45,546 nucleotides of DNA from Enterococcus_D entomosocium (GTDB lineage Bacteria > Bacillota > Bacilli > Lactobacillales > Enterococcaceae): assembly GCF_030441895.1 (NCBI RefSeq), contig NZ_JARJAS010000030.1; one strand, written 5' to 3'. Position numbers and translations under genes: made by a program. Of the stretch, positions 23,466-33,500 are shown piece by piece. Position 1 is the stretch's first letter, and each line of letters starts with the position of its first letter. A model generated the notes under the pieces. That model had not been told where the DNA came from. It was given only the letters and a program-made list of their open reading frames with translations, and did no database searches.

Positions 23466-23612
23466 ACTGATTCGACAGATCCACAAAAACGATTAGTTTA
23501 TAAAACGATACTGGATATGTTAAAGAAAGGAGTTCCAGTTGCAGAGATTGCCAAGGAAAATGGGGTCTCTCGGCCAACTATATATAAAATAAAGAAAACG
23601 AATGATTTGTAA
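23463..23612 (+). pseudogene. C-terminal fragment of a serine recombinase
   Basis: About 49 codons ending at TAA 23610 contain the typical resolvase HTH tail (VPVAEIAKENGVSRPTIYKI). No catalytic domain precedes it. A hairpin (AAACGAATGAT/ATCATTCG, about 23597-23629) follows as terminator. With the nearby Tn3-like end it suggests the relic of a Tn3-family element. Confidence 0.7.
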
Positions 23613-23648
23613 AAACACACTACGATCATTCGCTTTTATACCGCACTA

Positions 23649-23674
23649 TTTCGTTTCTATGTTCCATGTACCCC
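23649..23674 (-). mobile_element. Tn3-like end sequence, right copy
   Basis: Identical for 26 bp to 16413-16438 and in the same orientation, with weaker similarity continuing beyond. It lies 37 bases after the resolvase remnant. The pair encloses the 7.2-kb peptide-exporter segment. Confidence 0.5.
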
Positions 23675-23693
23675 TTGTAAGGGAGATATTAAT

Positions 23694-24269
23694 CTATTTT
23701 ACCTCTATAGATTGTTCGTAAAAGTCTGAATCACTATCCAAATACTTAGTTAAATTATCCAGATCATTTTTTATGTCAGTAATAACCTTCTGATCATTAC
23801 TCATTACGAAAACACCCAATTTATTTTTTTCTTCAGAACTGTAGGGGATGAATTCAACATATTTTTGATCAGCTGTAAAAGTACTGGTATCAGATAATTC
23901 TTCACTACCAGAAACAGATAATGAGACTTCAAATTTATTGTTTTGAGAGGTAAAAATTAATTCTAATTCTCTATTTTGGGAGTCATTTACAAATTCCGAA
24001 TTAACTATTTCCGTTGCTTCTTCAGTTTTTATATTAGTAGACACAATATGAACTGATTGGCCTTTTTTTTGCTCTACTTTAAAATTGGTGTTATTGCCTT
24101 CAGTTCTCACAATGTCAACTGTATCTCCTGTAGGGTTAGTAGCGGAATCACTTGTAGCACTTACTTCGATGCTGGAACGACTAGTTCCGTTGTCGTTATT
24201 TTCGGAAGTACATCCCCCTATAACCACAAGTGTTAGTAAAGTTAAAATACTCAAACTAGTTTTTTTCAT
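23694..24269 (-). CDS. Small lipoprotein
   Basis: 191 residues with the lipobox VIGGC near residue 20, followed by a Ser/Thr/Asn-rich linker and a polar domain with beta character. A GGAGGG ribosome site precedes the start. It is read away from the tandem secreted-protein genes at 24490-25793, with about 220 bases of AT-rich DNA between. I do not recognise the family. It could protect the cell against the neighbouring secreted proteins, given the pattern of secreted and anchored pairs on this plasmid, but no direct link is seen. Confidence 0.7.
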   Translation of the reverse strand: MKKTSLSILTLLTLVVIGGCTSENNDNGTSRSSIEVSATSDSATNPTGDTVDIVRTEGNNTNFKVEQKKGQSVHIVSTNIKTEEATEIVNSEFVNDSQNRELELIFTSQNNKFEVSLSVSGSEELSDTSTFTADQKYVEFIPYSSEEKNKLGVFVMSNDQKVITDIKNDLDNLTKYLDSDSDFYEQSIEVK

Positions 24270-24489
24270 TATAATTCCCTCCTCATTTTACAATATAAAT
24301 CTTATTTATCTCATTATATATGATGGAATTTCAATTATGCAAACAAATGAATTTTAAAGTTTTAATAAAAATAATAAAAGAGACGACTAATAATAATTGC
24401 TATATTATTTATTTACCGCAAAGAAAAAATAATGTATAATGGGTTAAGTCTAGATTAAATTAGTCTAATAAAATTATTTGGAGGTTATC

Positions 24490-25136
24490 ATGAAGAGAAT
24501 TGCTCTTGCGTTATCTGTATTTGTTGGTAGTGTATTTTTGTTGTCAGATAAAGTTTCAGCTAGTCAAATTGAGAATCCTCACGAAATAAATTTTTCAGTT
24601 CAAAATATTGATACTGGGGAATATGAAAATGAAAATGTTGAGATACTGACTAATAAAACGTATGAAGTACCTTCTTTAAGATCAAGTATGATAACTTATG
24701 GTAATTCTAGCGAGGAAAAAGCTACATTTCTGAATTTGAGATTGAGTTTACTCCTGAAGATGAAAATGACAGCAATACGATCAAGCCATTTGCTAGTAAT
24801 GATAATGAAACAAATTCAACCGGAGCTGTGAAAGTACTTGCAAGAATTACTTATACAAAATCTGGAGACAACATTAAAGTAACTAGCGCTTCTTCCAGGT
24901 TTACATTGACCAGCTCCTTCGCCAGTGTTTCAAGTAGAAACTTGAAAGTTCAACAGGGGTTTACCAATGCCCTAGAAAAAACGCCTACTTCTAATTCATT
25001 AACCACGTATAATACTGGATGGGGATATGTTTACAATTATGGTGGAGCAGCTACTGCAAAAACTACGGTATCAGGAACAGTGACAATGTCTGGAATGGCT
25101 AGCTATAGAGTGTCTGCAACAGCCTCTAGATTATAA
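24490..25136 (+). pseudogene. Secreted protein broken by one frameshift (paralogue of the next gene)
   Basis: GGAGG precedes ATG 24490, which starts a signal peptide (MKRIALALSVFVGSVFLLSD, then KVSA). The frame breaks at the A5 run 24716-24720. Adding one A restores a continuous product reading EEKSY, then FEIEFTPEDENDS, and on to the end at 25136. That matches the next gene's EEKKYETTIEVDYYFTPEES and its NTGWGY box. The intact product would be about 216 residues. The lesion may be a real mutation, a reversible slip in a short A tract, or a sequencing error. Confidence 0.8.
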
Positions 25137-25151
25137 AAAAGGAGAACTCAA

Positions 25152-25793
25152 ATGAAAAAAATACTTATAACTCTAATCGGATTTGTTTCATTGACGATAT
25201 TGTTTGGAAATACTTTACAGGCTAAAGCCGATTCTCTAGCAACTATTCCTACAGTTGAGGCAAAGATTACTTCCGCTGGAGGTGTTGTCGGAGAAGGAAG
25301 TACACAAACAAAAGTTATCGAACATAAGGAATTAGCTTATTTAAGTAAATTTTCCACGGTTCCTGCATTAGAAGAAAAAAAGTATGAGACTACTATAGAA
25401 GTCGATTACTACTTTACTCCTGAGGAATCTGGTAGTACTAGTATTTCTCCATTATCTACTAATACCGGTTCAGCTAATAATGGTATTGCGAAATCGAGTA
25501 TAACGTTAACCTATTGGATTTCTGGTAATACCATAAAGGTAGAAAAATGTCATGGATCTTGGAGCAAAGCTTCTACCTCATCAATCATTGTCTCCGATCG
25601 TTATGTGACGTATAGAGGACCAAATGCTCAACAGACTGCCTGGAAATATCCTACTAGCAATACCTTCTCTTATAATACTGGATGGGGGTATGCTTCCCAA
25701 AATACAGCTGGAAATGGACGTGCATACATGTCTGCTTATACCAGTATTAGTGGTATGGGGAGATTGTTCTTGGAAGCAGCACTAAATCTGTAA
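25152..25793 (+). CDS. Secreted protein, intact paralogue
   Basis: 213 residues with AAGGAG upstream. The signal peptide (MKKILITLIGFVSLTILFGN..QAKA) is followed by a polar linker containing YYFTPEESGS and a C-terminal domain with NTFSYNTGWGY and a Gly/Ala/Ser-rich end. It starts 15 bases after the frameshifted paralogue, so they are a tandem duplication in one operon, ended by the hairpin at 25828. One Cys is present near residue 135. Family unknown. The Tyr/Trp/Gly-rich secondary pattern resembles secreted beta-sandwich proteins such as small toxins. Confidence 0.75.
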   Translation: MKKILITLIGFVSLTILFGNTLQAKADSLATIPTVEAKITSAGGVVGEGSTQTKVIEHKELAYLSKFSTVPALEEKKYETTIEVDYYFTPEESGSTSISPLSTNTGSANNGIAKSSITLTYWISGNTIKVEKCHGSWSKASTSSIIVSDRYVTYRGPNAQQTAWKYPTSNTFSYNTGWGYASQNTAGNGRAYMSAYTSISGMGRLFLEAALNL

Positions 25794-25827
25794 TTGCTTG
25801 AGAAATATTTGGTTATAATAATAGATA

Positions 25828-25859
25828 TCCCTCGCCAGATTAAATTTATTGGCGAGGGA
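25828..25859 (+). terminator. Terminator of the tandem secreted genes
   Basis: TCCCTCGCCA pairs with TTGGCGAGGGA around an 11-nt loop. Confidence 0.75.
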
Positions 25860-25974
25860 ATTTGTATGTCTGAAACATACTTACAAATTATAAAAATTTT
25901 GGGTTCATATTTTTGCTCATTTCATAGAATTTTCAGTAGTTCAATTAATTAGGTCAGAAAGTTACTCTCTTTGG

Positions 25975-26142
25975 GGGCCAACAGAGTATACATTGTTGGC
26001 CCATTTTTTAATCAAATTTATATATAGTTAATAGCGGCCATGTAGATTGTGCAAAAAGATTTCTCGAATCATAAAACATTCATGATGAATTATTTTGAGA
26101 AAGAGTGTTCAGAAAATGACTAAATTCTGGACACTCTTTTTT
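25975..26142 (+). terminator. Two further terminators in tandem
   Basis: GGGCCAACA/TGTTGGCCC plus a T-run (25975-26009), and AAGAGTGTTCAGAA/TTCTGGACACTCTT plus T6 (26101-26142). No gene lies between them. Three terminators in a row suggest pieces from several former gene ends, and they insulate the res-like site that follows. Confidence 0.75.
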
Positions 26143-26165
26143 GATACCATAATTGATATGTAATT

Positions 26166-26276
26166 CTCTATTTTTGTGTTCATAAACTCGTAACTAAATC
26201 ATTGTTCAATTAAAAGTTAGGTTTATGAGTATTAGAACAAATATTGGCTGGGGTCAGAAACTTAAAAGTTTGTGAT
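26166..26276 (+). other. res-like site, copy 1
   Basis: 111 bp strongly similar, with nearly the same spacing, to 40128-40237 beside the resolvase gene. A crossover-type palindrome (26253-26276; arms GTCAGAAACTT and AAGTTTGTGAT) is preceded by CATAAAC/GTTTATG half-sites that would be accessory resolvase sites. It is in the same orientation as the second copy. Confidence 0.65.
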
Positions 26277-26465
26277 CCTTTTTATTGCTTTGTAAGATCT
26301 AGATTGGTTGAGTTAACTAATCTTATTTAAAGTGATTATTTACAGAAGAACAGATTATGTTTTAAACCTTTGTTATAGGATGAGAACATTTATATTTATT
26401 ATTCTCATATTTTGTGTTATCTATTTAAATAATAGTCAGTAAAATTCAGAAATTGAGGTAGGGAT

Positions 26466-27950
26466 ATGAAGGACTTACAATTAGCTTTTATAGGTGATCG
26501 AACAATGAGACGATTGTTTCAAATTTTAGACACGATTGAACGTGAACGCACCTTTACTATAGGGGAACTGGCTTTGACCATGAACGTTACTCAGCGCACG
26601 ATTGCGAGCGATATAAAAGTTATCAAGGGATATTTTGAGGGGTGCATTCTTCTTGATTCTGGTCCAAAGGGCTTTTTCTTTAAAGAAATTCAACCGAGGA
26701 TCTATCGTGAGAAAAAACAAAAATTATTAGAGAATGAGTGTTTATTTGATATTATCGGAAATATCTTTCAAGGGAAATTTGAAAACGTAGATGAATTAGC
26801 CTATCGGTACCATTTCTCAGAAACGTCTTTTAGAAGGTTACTTAAGCAGTCTTCACAACTGTTAGAAAGTTACGAATTACGATGGAACTCAAATCCGTTG
26901 ACTATTGAAGGCAGCGAAGCAAATTTACGTAAATTCTTTAAAGATTTTTATTATGAGGGTGTAGACACAGCTTTTACCGTTTTTCCGGATGAGGAACTGC
27001 ATGACTTCGTTTTAAAAAAAGTGGGGAGTAAACTAGGTCATTATAAAATTGGATCTGGAACAACAATAGAGGCATTTTATTACACTATTTATATTGCAAT
27101 CAAACGCGCGAGTATAGGATGTACGCTCACTCTTCCTAAGGATCTTGCAGAATTGGCTTACCAAGGAGAGAACTTTTCCTTACTGTATTCGTTGAAAAAA
27201 GGAATCAATGAGATATACGGGACTGAATTGTCAAAAGAAGAATTTGCCTGGATCTATTTGGTCACTATTTGTAAACGAACGGTGGATAATGAATTGCGGG
27301 AAAAAAGATTTTATGAGTACTTCAATCGAGGAATTGAACTCCATGAGTTGACAAAAGAGTACTTGAATTCCTTTGACATCCCTGAAGAACACTATTCACC
27401 GATTTATGTGTGTTTACGGTCATTCTTTTTGTCGAGAAAAATCAATCATTTGATTGCTCCAGTGTTGAACAAAGAAGCAGATGATATCAAAAAACGTGTT
27501 ATAGAAATGAATCCAACAATCTATCAACACAATTTACAGTTTTTAAAAGAAAACAAAGAGCGCTTTTCTTTGTCAGATAAAACTACGCGTTACTTAGAAG
27601 ATATAAGCGTTAGTCTAACGATTTACAGTAGTCTGATACTTGATTTTTATTGGCCATCAAAAACAATTTGCTTTCTTTTGGAAGGTGATCATTTTGTCTG
27701 TCAACAGATACGCATTCGGGCGATTCAACAATTTGGAACAAAACACGAATTGATCTTTCTTCCATTACAAGATCTGATACAAGAACGACTGAATGACAGC
27801 GGTATTGATTTGATCGTGACAAATTATAACCGATACCTTCTAGATTACATTAATGATACTGAATATCTTTTATTAAAAGATGTCCCCGATGAACAAGATT
27901 GGCAGCATTTGGCAAGGATAATCGATCCTTACCGCCGATCCTTATTTTAA
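26466..27950 (+). CDS. Mga-family transcriptional regulator, upstream of the WxL operon
   Basis: 494 residues. An N-terminal HTH (FTIGELALTMNVTQRTIASD, about residues 30-50) and a second winged helix (about residues 105-125, YRYHFSETSFRRLL) are followed by PRD-like helical domains and an EIIB-like C-terminal fold. This is the Mga/AtxA layout found in many cocci. The start is supported by GGTAGGG before ATG. A 26-bp palindromic terminator follows at 27965. It lies in front of the WxL operon and is about 45% similar by eye to the regulator at 36652 that closes it. It probably activates the surface genes, perhaps in response to sugar uptake through PRD phosphorylation. Confidence 0.88.
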   Translation: MKDLQLAFIGDRTMRRLFQILDTIERERTFTIGELALTMNVTQRTIASDIKVIKGYFEGCILLDSGPKGFFFKEIQPRIYREKKQKLLENECLFDIIGNIFQGKFENVDELAYRYHFSETSFRRLLKQSSQLLESYELRWNSNPLTIEGSEANLRKFFKDFYYEGVDTAFTVFPDEELHDFVLKKVGSKLGHYKIGSGTTIEAFYYTIYIAIKRASIGCTLTLPKDLAELAYQGENFSLLYSLKKGINEIYGTELSKEEFAWIYLVTICKRTVDNELREKRFYEYFNRGIELHELTKEYLNSFDIPEEHYSPIYVCLRSFFLSRKINHLIAPVLNKEADDIKKRVIEMNPTIYQHNLQFLKENKERFSLSDKTTRYLEDISVSLTIYSSLILDFYWPSKTICFLLEGDHFVCQQIRIRAIQQFGTKHELIFLPLQDLIQERLNDSGIDLIVTNYNRYLLDYINDTEYLLLKDVPDEQDWQHLARIIDPYRRSLF

Positions 27951-27964
27951 ATTTCATATAAGAC

Positions 27965-27990
27965 GAGTATGCATGCATACTCGTCTTTTT
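27965..27990. terminator. Palindromic terminator after the Mga gene
   Basis: AGACGAGTATGCA and its reverse complement form a 26-bp palindrome followed by T5. Confidence 0.85.
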
Positions 27991-28126
27991 GTTCATTTCA
28001 TATAGTTGTGAAAAAAGCGATTTTCTTTTGAAAACAGCTTCGTTTATTCTAAAAGACGTAAGAGAGATACATACAAACTTAACTTACAAAATTGTTTCAA
28101 AAACCTTTTTTTTTTTTGAGATGAAA

Positions 28127-28192
28127 ACCAAATTTAAATTTGGTGTCTTGAAAAAGTTGATAAGTTGAGATTCCTATTAAATAGTATATATA
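28127..28192 (+). promoter_or_regulatory. Putative WxL operon promoter with palindrome
   Basis: ACCAAATTTAAATTTGGT (28127-28144) is a perfect palindrome just upstream of TTGAGA (28165-28170) and TATATA (28187-28192, 16-bp spacer). It is a likely binding site for a Mga-type activator. A T12 run precedes it. Confidence 0.5.
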
Positions 28193-28251
28193 GCGAATTT
28201 CTATTTCAAAAAACAGGGGATTTTTGAAATGCGATCAAAGGGGGGAGGGAC

Positions 28252-28575
28252 ATGAGAAGAATAAAAATCCGTTGGCTGCTTTTCGCCGTAGTGATCATGA
28301 TACTACCAATAGAATCAGTAGATGCGAAAGAAGTCCAACAGGTCGAAACTAGTGGCGCTATTGGTTTTACGGGGATTTATGAACCAATCGGCACACCTGA
28401 TCCGCAACCACCGGGAAGTATAGTACGGCCGCCAATTGCTGACGTGGCTAAACCAAGTGGTACATTACCTAAAACCAATGAGAGAGAACATCCACGGCTC
28501 ATCCGATTAGGTGTTCTGCTAATCGGTATAAGTTTCCTTTTGTGGGAACGAAAGAACAAACCAATACAAAACTAA
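28252..28575 (+). CDS. Small LPXTG-type wall-anchored protein of the WxL locus
   Basis: 107 residues: a signal peptide (about residues 1-25), a short Pro-rich linker, and a C-terminal sorting signal LPKTN with a hydrophobic helix and basic tail (WERKNK). LPKTN departs from LPXTG at the last position. Small anchored proteins of this kind are the first gene of many WxL operons. RBS GGGGGGAGGG precedes ATG. It should be attached to the wall by sortase, but the variant motif could lower efficiency or require another sortase. Confidence 0.82.
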   Translation: MRRIKIRWLLFAVVIMILPIESVDAKEVQQVETSGAIGFTGIYEPIGTPDPQPPGSIVRPPIADVAKPSGTLPKTNEREHPRLIRLGVLLIGISFLLWERKNKPIQN

Positions 28576-28601
28576 ATCATTAAGAAAGTAGGAATTATCA
28601 C

Positions 28602-29402
28602 ATGAAATATATTCGTTTTGCATCAATCGTCGCATTATCAACTGTTATTTTAGCAGGAGGGACAGCTTTAGTAGTCGCTGATGAAGTGAGTGAAGTCACA
28701 ACTGATGGTGAGATTCAGTTCACTCCTTCAACAGGTGAAGATGGGGATCTAGAAATTATTCGACCAGTTGATCCCGATCAAGGAGGACCTGATGTAGAAA
28801 TCGATCCAGAAGTACCCGGTACTACTGGTCCCTTATCGATTATGAAAGCAGCCACAATGAATTTTGGTTCACAAGTGATCTCAAACAAGGACATGACTTA
28901 TAACATGGTTGCAGAGATGCAACAATTACGTGGAACTGAAGGGGACGAAAACAAAGTACCTTACGTGTCCTTTGCCCAAGTTCACGATTTGCGTGGAACC
29001 AATGAAGGATGGGATCTAAAAGTTAGTTTGAGTGACTTCACATCAACTACACATAATGGTGTGTTGACGGGGGCACAGATCACGTTACTCGATCCAGTGA
29101 TTCGTTATGAAGGAAACAATCAAAGCAATGCACCAGAAGCCCACGCAACTGGGTTGACCTTATTACCAAATGGTGCAGCACAATCAGTCATGACTGCTAT
29201 ACAAAACAAGGGTGCAGGGGCCTCTTCTGTTGTCTGGGGGAACCAAGCCGAATTAAATGAACAATTTACGAATACAGAGGTTGAAACGGTCGAAAACAGT
29301 GCAATCAAATTATTTGTTCCTGGGGCAACGGCCAAAGATGCTACGACCTATACGTCTAAGCTGACTTGGGAGCTGACGACGACTCCTGGGCCTGATGCCT
29401 AA
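28602..29402 (+). CDS. WxL-domain surface protein
   Basis: 266 residues with a signal peptide (to about residue 26, VVADE). An acidic, Pro-rich linker leads to a WxL domain, whose two motifs are GWDLKVSL near residue 138 and LTWELTTTP near the C-terminus. The WxL domain binds peptidoglycan noncovalently in low-GC cocci. It is the second gene in the operon, 26 bases after the LPXTG gene. Its domain also resembles the C-terminus of the giant protein at 30564, which suggests common anchoring through the same WxL-binding partner. Confidence 0.92.
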   Translation: MKYIRFASIVALSTVILAGGTALVVADEVSEVTTDGEIQFTPSTGEDGDLEIIRPVDPDQGGPDVEIDPEVPGTTGPLSIMKAATMNFGSQVISNKDMTYNMVAEMQQLRGTEGDENKVPYVSFAQVHDLRGTNEGWDLKVSLSDFTSTTHNGVLTGAQITLLDPVIRYEGNNQSNAPEAHATGLTLLPNGAAQSVMTAIQNKGAGASSVVWGNQAELNEQFTNTEVETVENSAIKLFVPGATAKDATTYTSKLTWELTTTPGPDA

Positions 29403-29486
29403 GAGACTTGATGGATTTGTTTAGAATTGCTCGGCAGCGTCACATGGAAGGTGTGGCGCTGTTTTTCTAAGAAAGGAAGATTGATA

Positions 29487-30548
29487 GTGAAACAAACAAT
29501 CATAAAAATGGAACGAAAGAAAAGAGCAGCGTGGTTTGCTGCGATACTCGCTGTTCTTTTATTCATGTTTCCATTACTGGCTCAAGCAGAAGAAGGAACC
29601 TTGAACTTTTATGTCACACCAGAGTTTCCTGAAAGCCAAGTCGAGGGATCAAAGAGCTACTTTGATTTGAATCTAGAAGCTGGAGAAACAGAAACATTGT
29701 CCCTGAAAGTACAAAATGCCAGTAGTGATCCGATTCAAGTGCAAGTGACGCCTCATACGGCGTATACCAACGTGCATGGGGTCGTTGAGTATGGCAAAGA
29801 TGCCCAAGAACCAGACACAAGTCTGCAATATTCCCTAAATGAATTGATCGACCCTTCGGGTGTCATTGAACTAGCAGGAAATGAAACGAAAACAATCACG
29901 GTTCCATTACATATGCCGGAGGAAACGTTTGAAGGATTTCTAGCCGGCGGTCTACGTATTACAGAAGTCAAAGAAGAACCAGAAGAATCCGCAACGGACG
30001 AAGAGGGTGTCGCAATCAAAAATGAATTTGCCTATGTTGTAGGGGTCGTTGTCAGCAATTCTCGAAATTCAGTGCAAGCGGATCTGAAGTTATTGGATGT
30101 TTTTGCGGATCAATTGAACTACCGCAATGTGATTAGTGCTAAAATCCAAAATTTCACGCCAACCTTCGTGAATCGCATGGCGGTCGAAGCGACTGTCCAA
30201 CGAGTTGGAGAAGACGAAGTCCTCTATGAAGCTAGTGAAGAAATGATGCAGATGGCGCCGAATTCTAATTTTGATTTTCCAATCTCGCTAGAAGGTGATC
30301 GCTTTCAAAGCGGCGAATATGTACTGAAATTAAAAACAACTTCTGGCGAAGAAGAATGGTCATGGGAGCAGACATTTACCATTGAAGCAGGTGAAGCCAG
30401 ATCTTTGAATCGAGCAGATGTAACCATTGACACAAGCTTGAATTGGTGGATGATTGGCTCAATCATCTTGAGTATCCTTTTACTTGGCGTCATTTTGTAT
30501 CTACTGATTCAAAAGAAGAAAGCAAGAGCAAACGAGCAAGAACAGTAA
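29487..30548 (+). CDS. WxL-interacting membrane protein (DUF916/DUF3324)
   Basis: 353 residues. A signal peptide (ending ..LLAQAEE) precedes the DUF916-type domain (FYVTPEFPESQVEGSKSYFD, about residues 35-160). The DUF3324-like domain follows (about 190-310), then a C-terminal membrane helix (IGSIILSILLLGVILYLLI) and a basic tail. Such proteins bind WxL proteins and anchor them at the membrane and wall. The start is GTG 29487 with AAGGAAG upstream; the longer frame begins in the intergenic terminator-like region. It lies between the two WxL genes in one operon. Confidence 0.9.
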   Translation: MKQTIIKMERKKRAAWFAAILAVLLFMFPLLAQAEEGTLNFYVTPEFPESQVEGSKSYFDLNLEAGETETLSLKVQNASSDPIQVQVTPHTAYTNVHGVVEYGKDAQEPDTSLQYSLNELIDPSGVIELAGNETKTITVPLHMPEETFEGFLAGGLRITEVKEEPEESATDEEGVAIKNEFAYVVGVVVSNSRNSVQADLKLLDVFADQLNYRNVISAKIQNFTPTFVNRMAVEATVQRVGEDEVLYEASEEMMQMAPNSNFDFPISLEGDRFQSGEYVLKLKTTSGEEEWSWEQTFTIEAGEARSLNRADVTIDTSLNWWMIGSIILSILLLGVILYLLIQKKKARANEQEQ

Positions 30549-30563
30549 GAAGGAGGAAATGGA

Positions 30564-33500
30564 ATGGCCACGAGATTTAGACGACCGCTGCTTATGTTAG
30601 GGACGACCATCTTGATTATGCAAGCTATATTCATGCCTGTCGGCATGGTCTACGCAGAGACAACGATGGACACTGAGGAAAAAGAACAAGTGGAACTACC
30701 ACTAATGAAAAATTATCTGGAGGAAGAACAGATCAGTGATCCGCGCTTTTTCTTTACTCGTTCTCGGATGCAAGCAACGGCAGGAGAACCCTTTCAAGTG
30801 ACATTCTTTTCTGATCGAGAAGTGTCTGAAGCACGAGTATTCTTACCAGAAGAAGCAACACTCCTGAAAGATCAATTATCAACTGGGATTTCAGTTGAAG
30901 AAGGAGATCAGCCTCGTGAATGGATCATTCAGTCAAAGCGTGCGCAGAATACATTTGTCCTTCCTTTAGTAATTGAAAAAGTGGGAAACTACGAACTGGC
31001 AGTTGAAGAAACGACGGCTCATCTAGAAATCAGTAATCAAGAAGAGATGAGGGAGGAAGTCCCGGTCGAAGAAACGGAATCGTCCGAGGATCTGTCAGTT
31101 GGACAAGAGGAATTAGAAGAAAATGAAATAGCAGAAAAAGAGAATCAACAACCTACAGAAGAAGTAAGTGATCCTGTATCAGAAGCTCCGCAGGAGCAAC
31201 AAACCGATGAGGAAAAAACCGATGAGGAAAAAAACGATGAGGCGTCAAAAGTGGTCGAACCGACCGTCTTTGATGGAGAAGTGGCGGAAGTGTCCACAGT
31301 GGTCCAATTCAAAGAAGCCGTTGCCAACCCAGAGATTGGGATCATTTCTGTTCAAGCCAATTTGAGTGGATATGCCGCAAACATACTACGCGTAGATCGC
31401 CCGTTATTCATTCAGGGTAACGGCTACACGTTAACATTCGGGCATAATGGTTTCTATTTTCAATTAGAAGATGTAGAAGAAGAGAGTACTTTGCGCATTG
31501 AAAATGCGACACTCGCAAAGGTAGGGTTAACCCCGTTACTCAATTCTTCTGTGGCTGCTAGTTCAAAGTGGACGGTAGAACTTGAAGCGATTCGGGAAGT
31601 GAATGACTATACGATGCGCCTAGCAGTTGTACCAGAAGGAACCATTGTGTTTACAGGCGGTGTATCAAATTTTACACGAACCGATTCAACCAGGGTTTTT
31701 ATTCAGGCAAAGGAAGTACAAGCGATCAATCAAGCACAAGTGACGATTAGTCGAGGGAATGCAACGATTTTCTCTTCTCCGGCCACAGTTTCAAATCCAA
31801 AATTGATAGTAGATAATGGGGCAGTGATCAACATTGCAACCGCTGCAGGAACGGCTAATACGATCGATTTTCGTGGAGAAAACTCTGAAATCATGCTTCT
31901 TGGAGCTGGTGAACTAACCGTAAATACCAGAGGGACAGCCACCGCACCAACACCGACAGATACCCTAAACAATACGATCGCTCTAACTGGCCAATCGCCC
32001 AAACTAGCAATCAGTGGAGAAAGTCGGTTGTCTGTACAAAGTACCTTATCCAAACGTGGCATTCATCTGGCTGGATCGAATCCACAAGTTTTGGTAGAAG
32101 ATTCTGAGTTAACCGTCGTTTCAGCAACCCAAGCTACGTTGAATCTGACTGGAGAGAACCCACGATTCTCAGCAGAAAATAGTACCCTTCAACTCAGGAC
32201 AACAACCGGACAGCGATTGAATCTTGTCGGTGCCGAGCCAATAGTAACGTTGGAAAGTAGTCAGTTAAGTATGCATGGCTCTACAGGGCAAGGAATACTG
32301 TTGCAGGGGGTAACGCCCCAGTTACTTCTAAATGCTAGTGAATTATCGGTAAGTGATACTGGTGCTTCACTAACTACTACTGGTGCTTTACAAGCGATAA
32401 TTTTATCCGGAACAGATGCCTTGGTATCTTTGAGCGATCAGAGTGAAGTGAACCTCAACTTCAGGTATTCCGGAACTGGAACATCAGAGAATATCCAGAT
32501 TGGGGATAACAATGCTCGTCCGGAACTTTCGGTTACCGGTAGATCAAAACTTTCAGTCACAACAAATAGTGGAACAATCGGTGCGAATGATACAAGGAAT
32601 AATGTGCTTCACTTACATGGTTCTGATCCTAAAGCGACAATCGAAGGAAATTCAGAATTAGCAATCACAGTAATTTCAAACGAACGACGAGGAATGTATC
32701 TAAATGGCAATAACGCAGAATTAACAATACTTGATAGTCAATTGAGTCTAAGAACTGTTTCAGGTCAGACACTAAATCTTACAGGAATTTCTCCGAAAAT
32801 TACAATGAACAAATCGCAACTAGCGCTTCGATCAACAACTGGCCAAAGAATGAACTTGATTGGTTCAAATCCAGTCTTGAATTTAGAGAATAGTCAATTA
32901 GACATGAAAGCGACAACCGGACGAGGGATTTATTTGCAGGGGGCAACGCCACAAGTACTCATGGAAAACAGTCAGTTATTGATGACTGATACTGGTGCTT
33001 CGCAAGGGATGATCTTACAAGGAACAGATGCATTGCTTTCATTGAGTAATAAGAGTGAGCTATCAATTATAGGTGCAGGGACTGGAACGGCAGAGAATAT
33101 TCAAATTGGGAATAACAATGCACGTCCGGAACTTTTGGTTGCCGCTGAATCTAAGGTTTCCGTCACAACAACCAGTGGAACAGGCGCTGCGACAGATACG
33201 GCAAATAATGCCATTCATCTACGAGGCGCTGATCCAAAAACAACAGTCATCGGTGGATCAGAACTGGTAGTTTCAATAACCTCTAATGCACGAAGAGGGG
33301 TTTACTTAAATGGTGATAATGCAAATTTATCCGTGACTGATAGCCTATTTGATGTAACGACAGTTTCTGGACAGACACTAAATCTTACAGGAACTTCTCC
33401 GAAAATAACACTAAAAAAATCGAGTGCAAGAATTGTTTCAACAACCGGTCAAAGAATGAATGTGATTGGTTCAAATCCAGTCTTGAATTTAGAGAATAGT

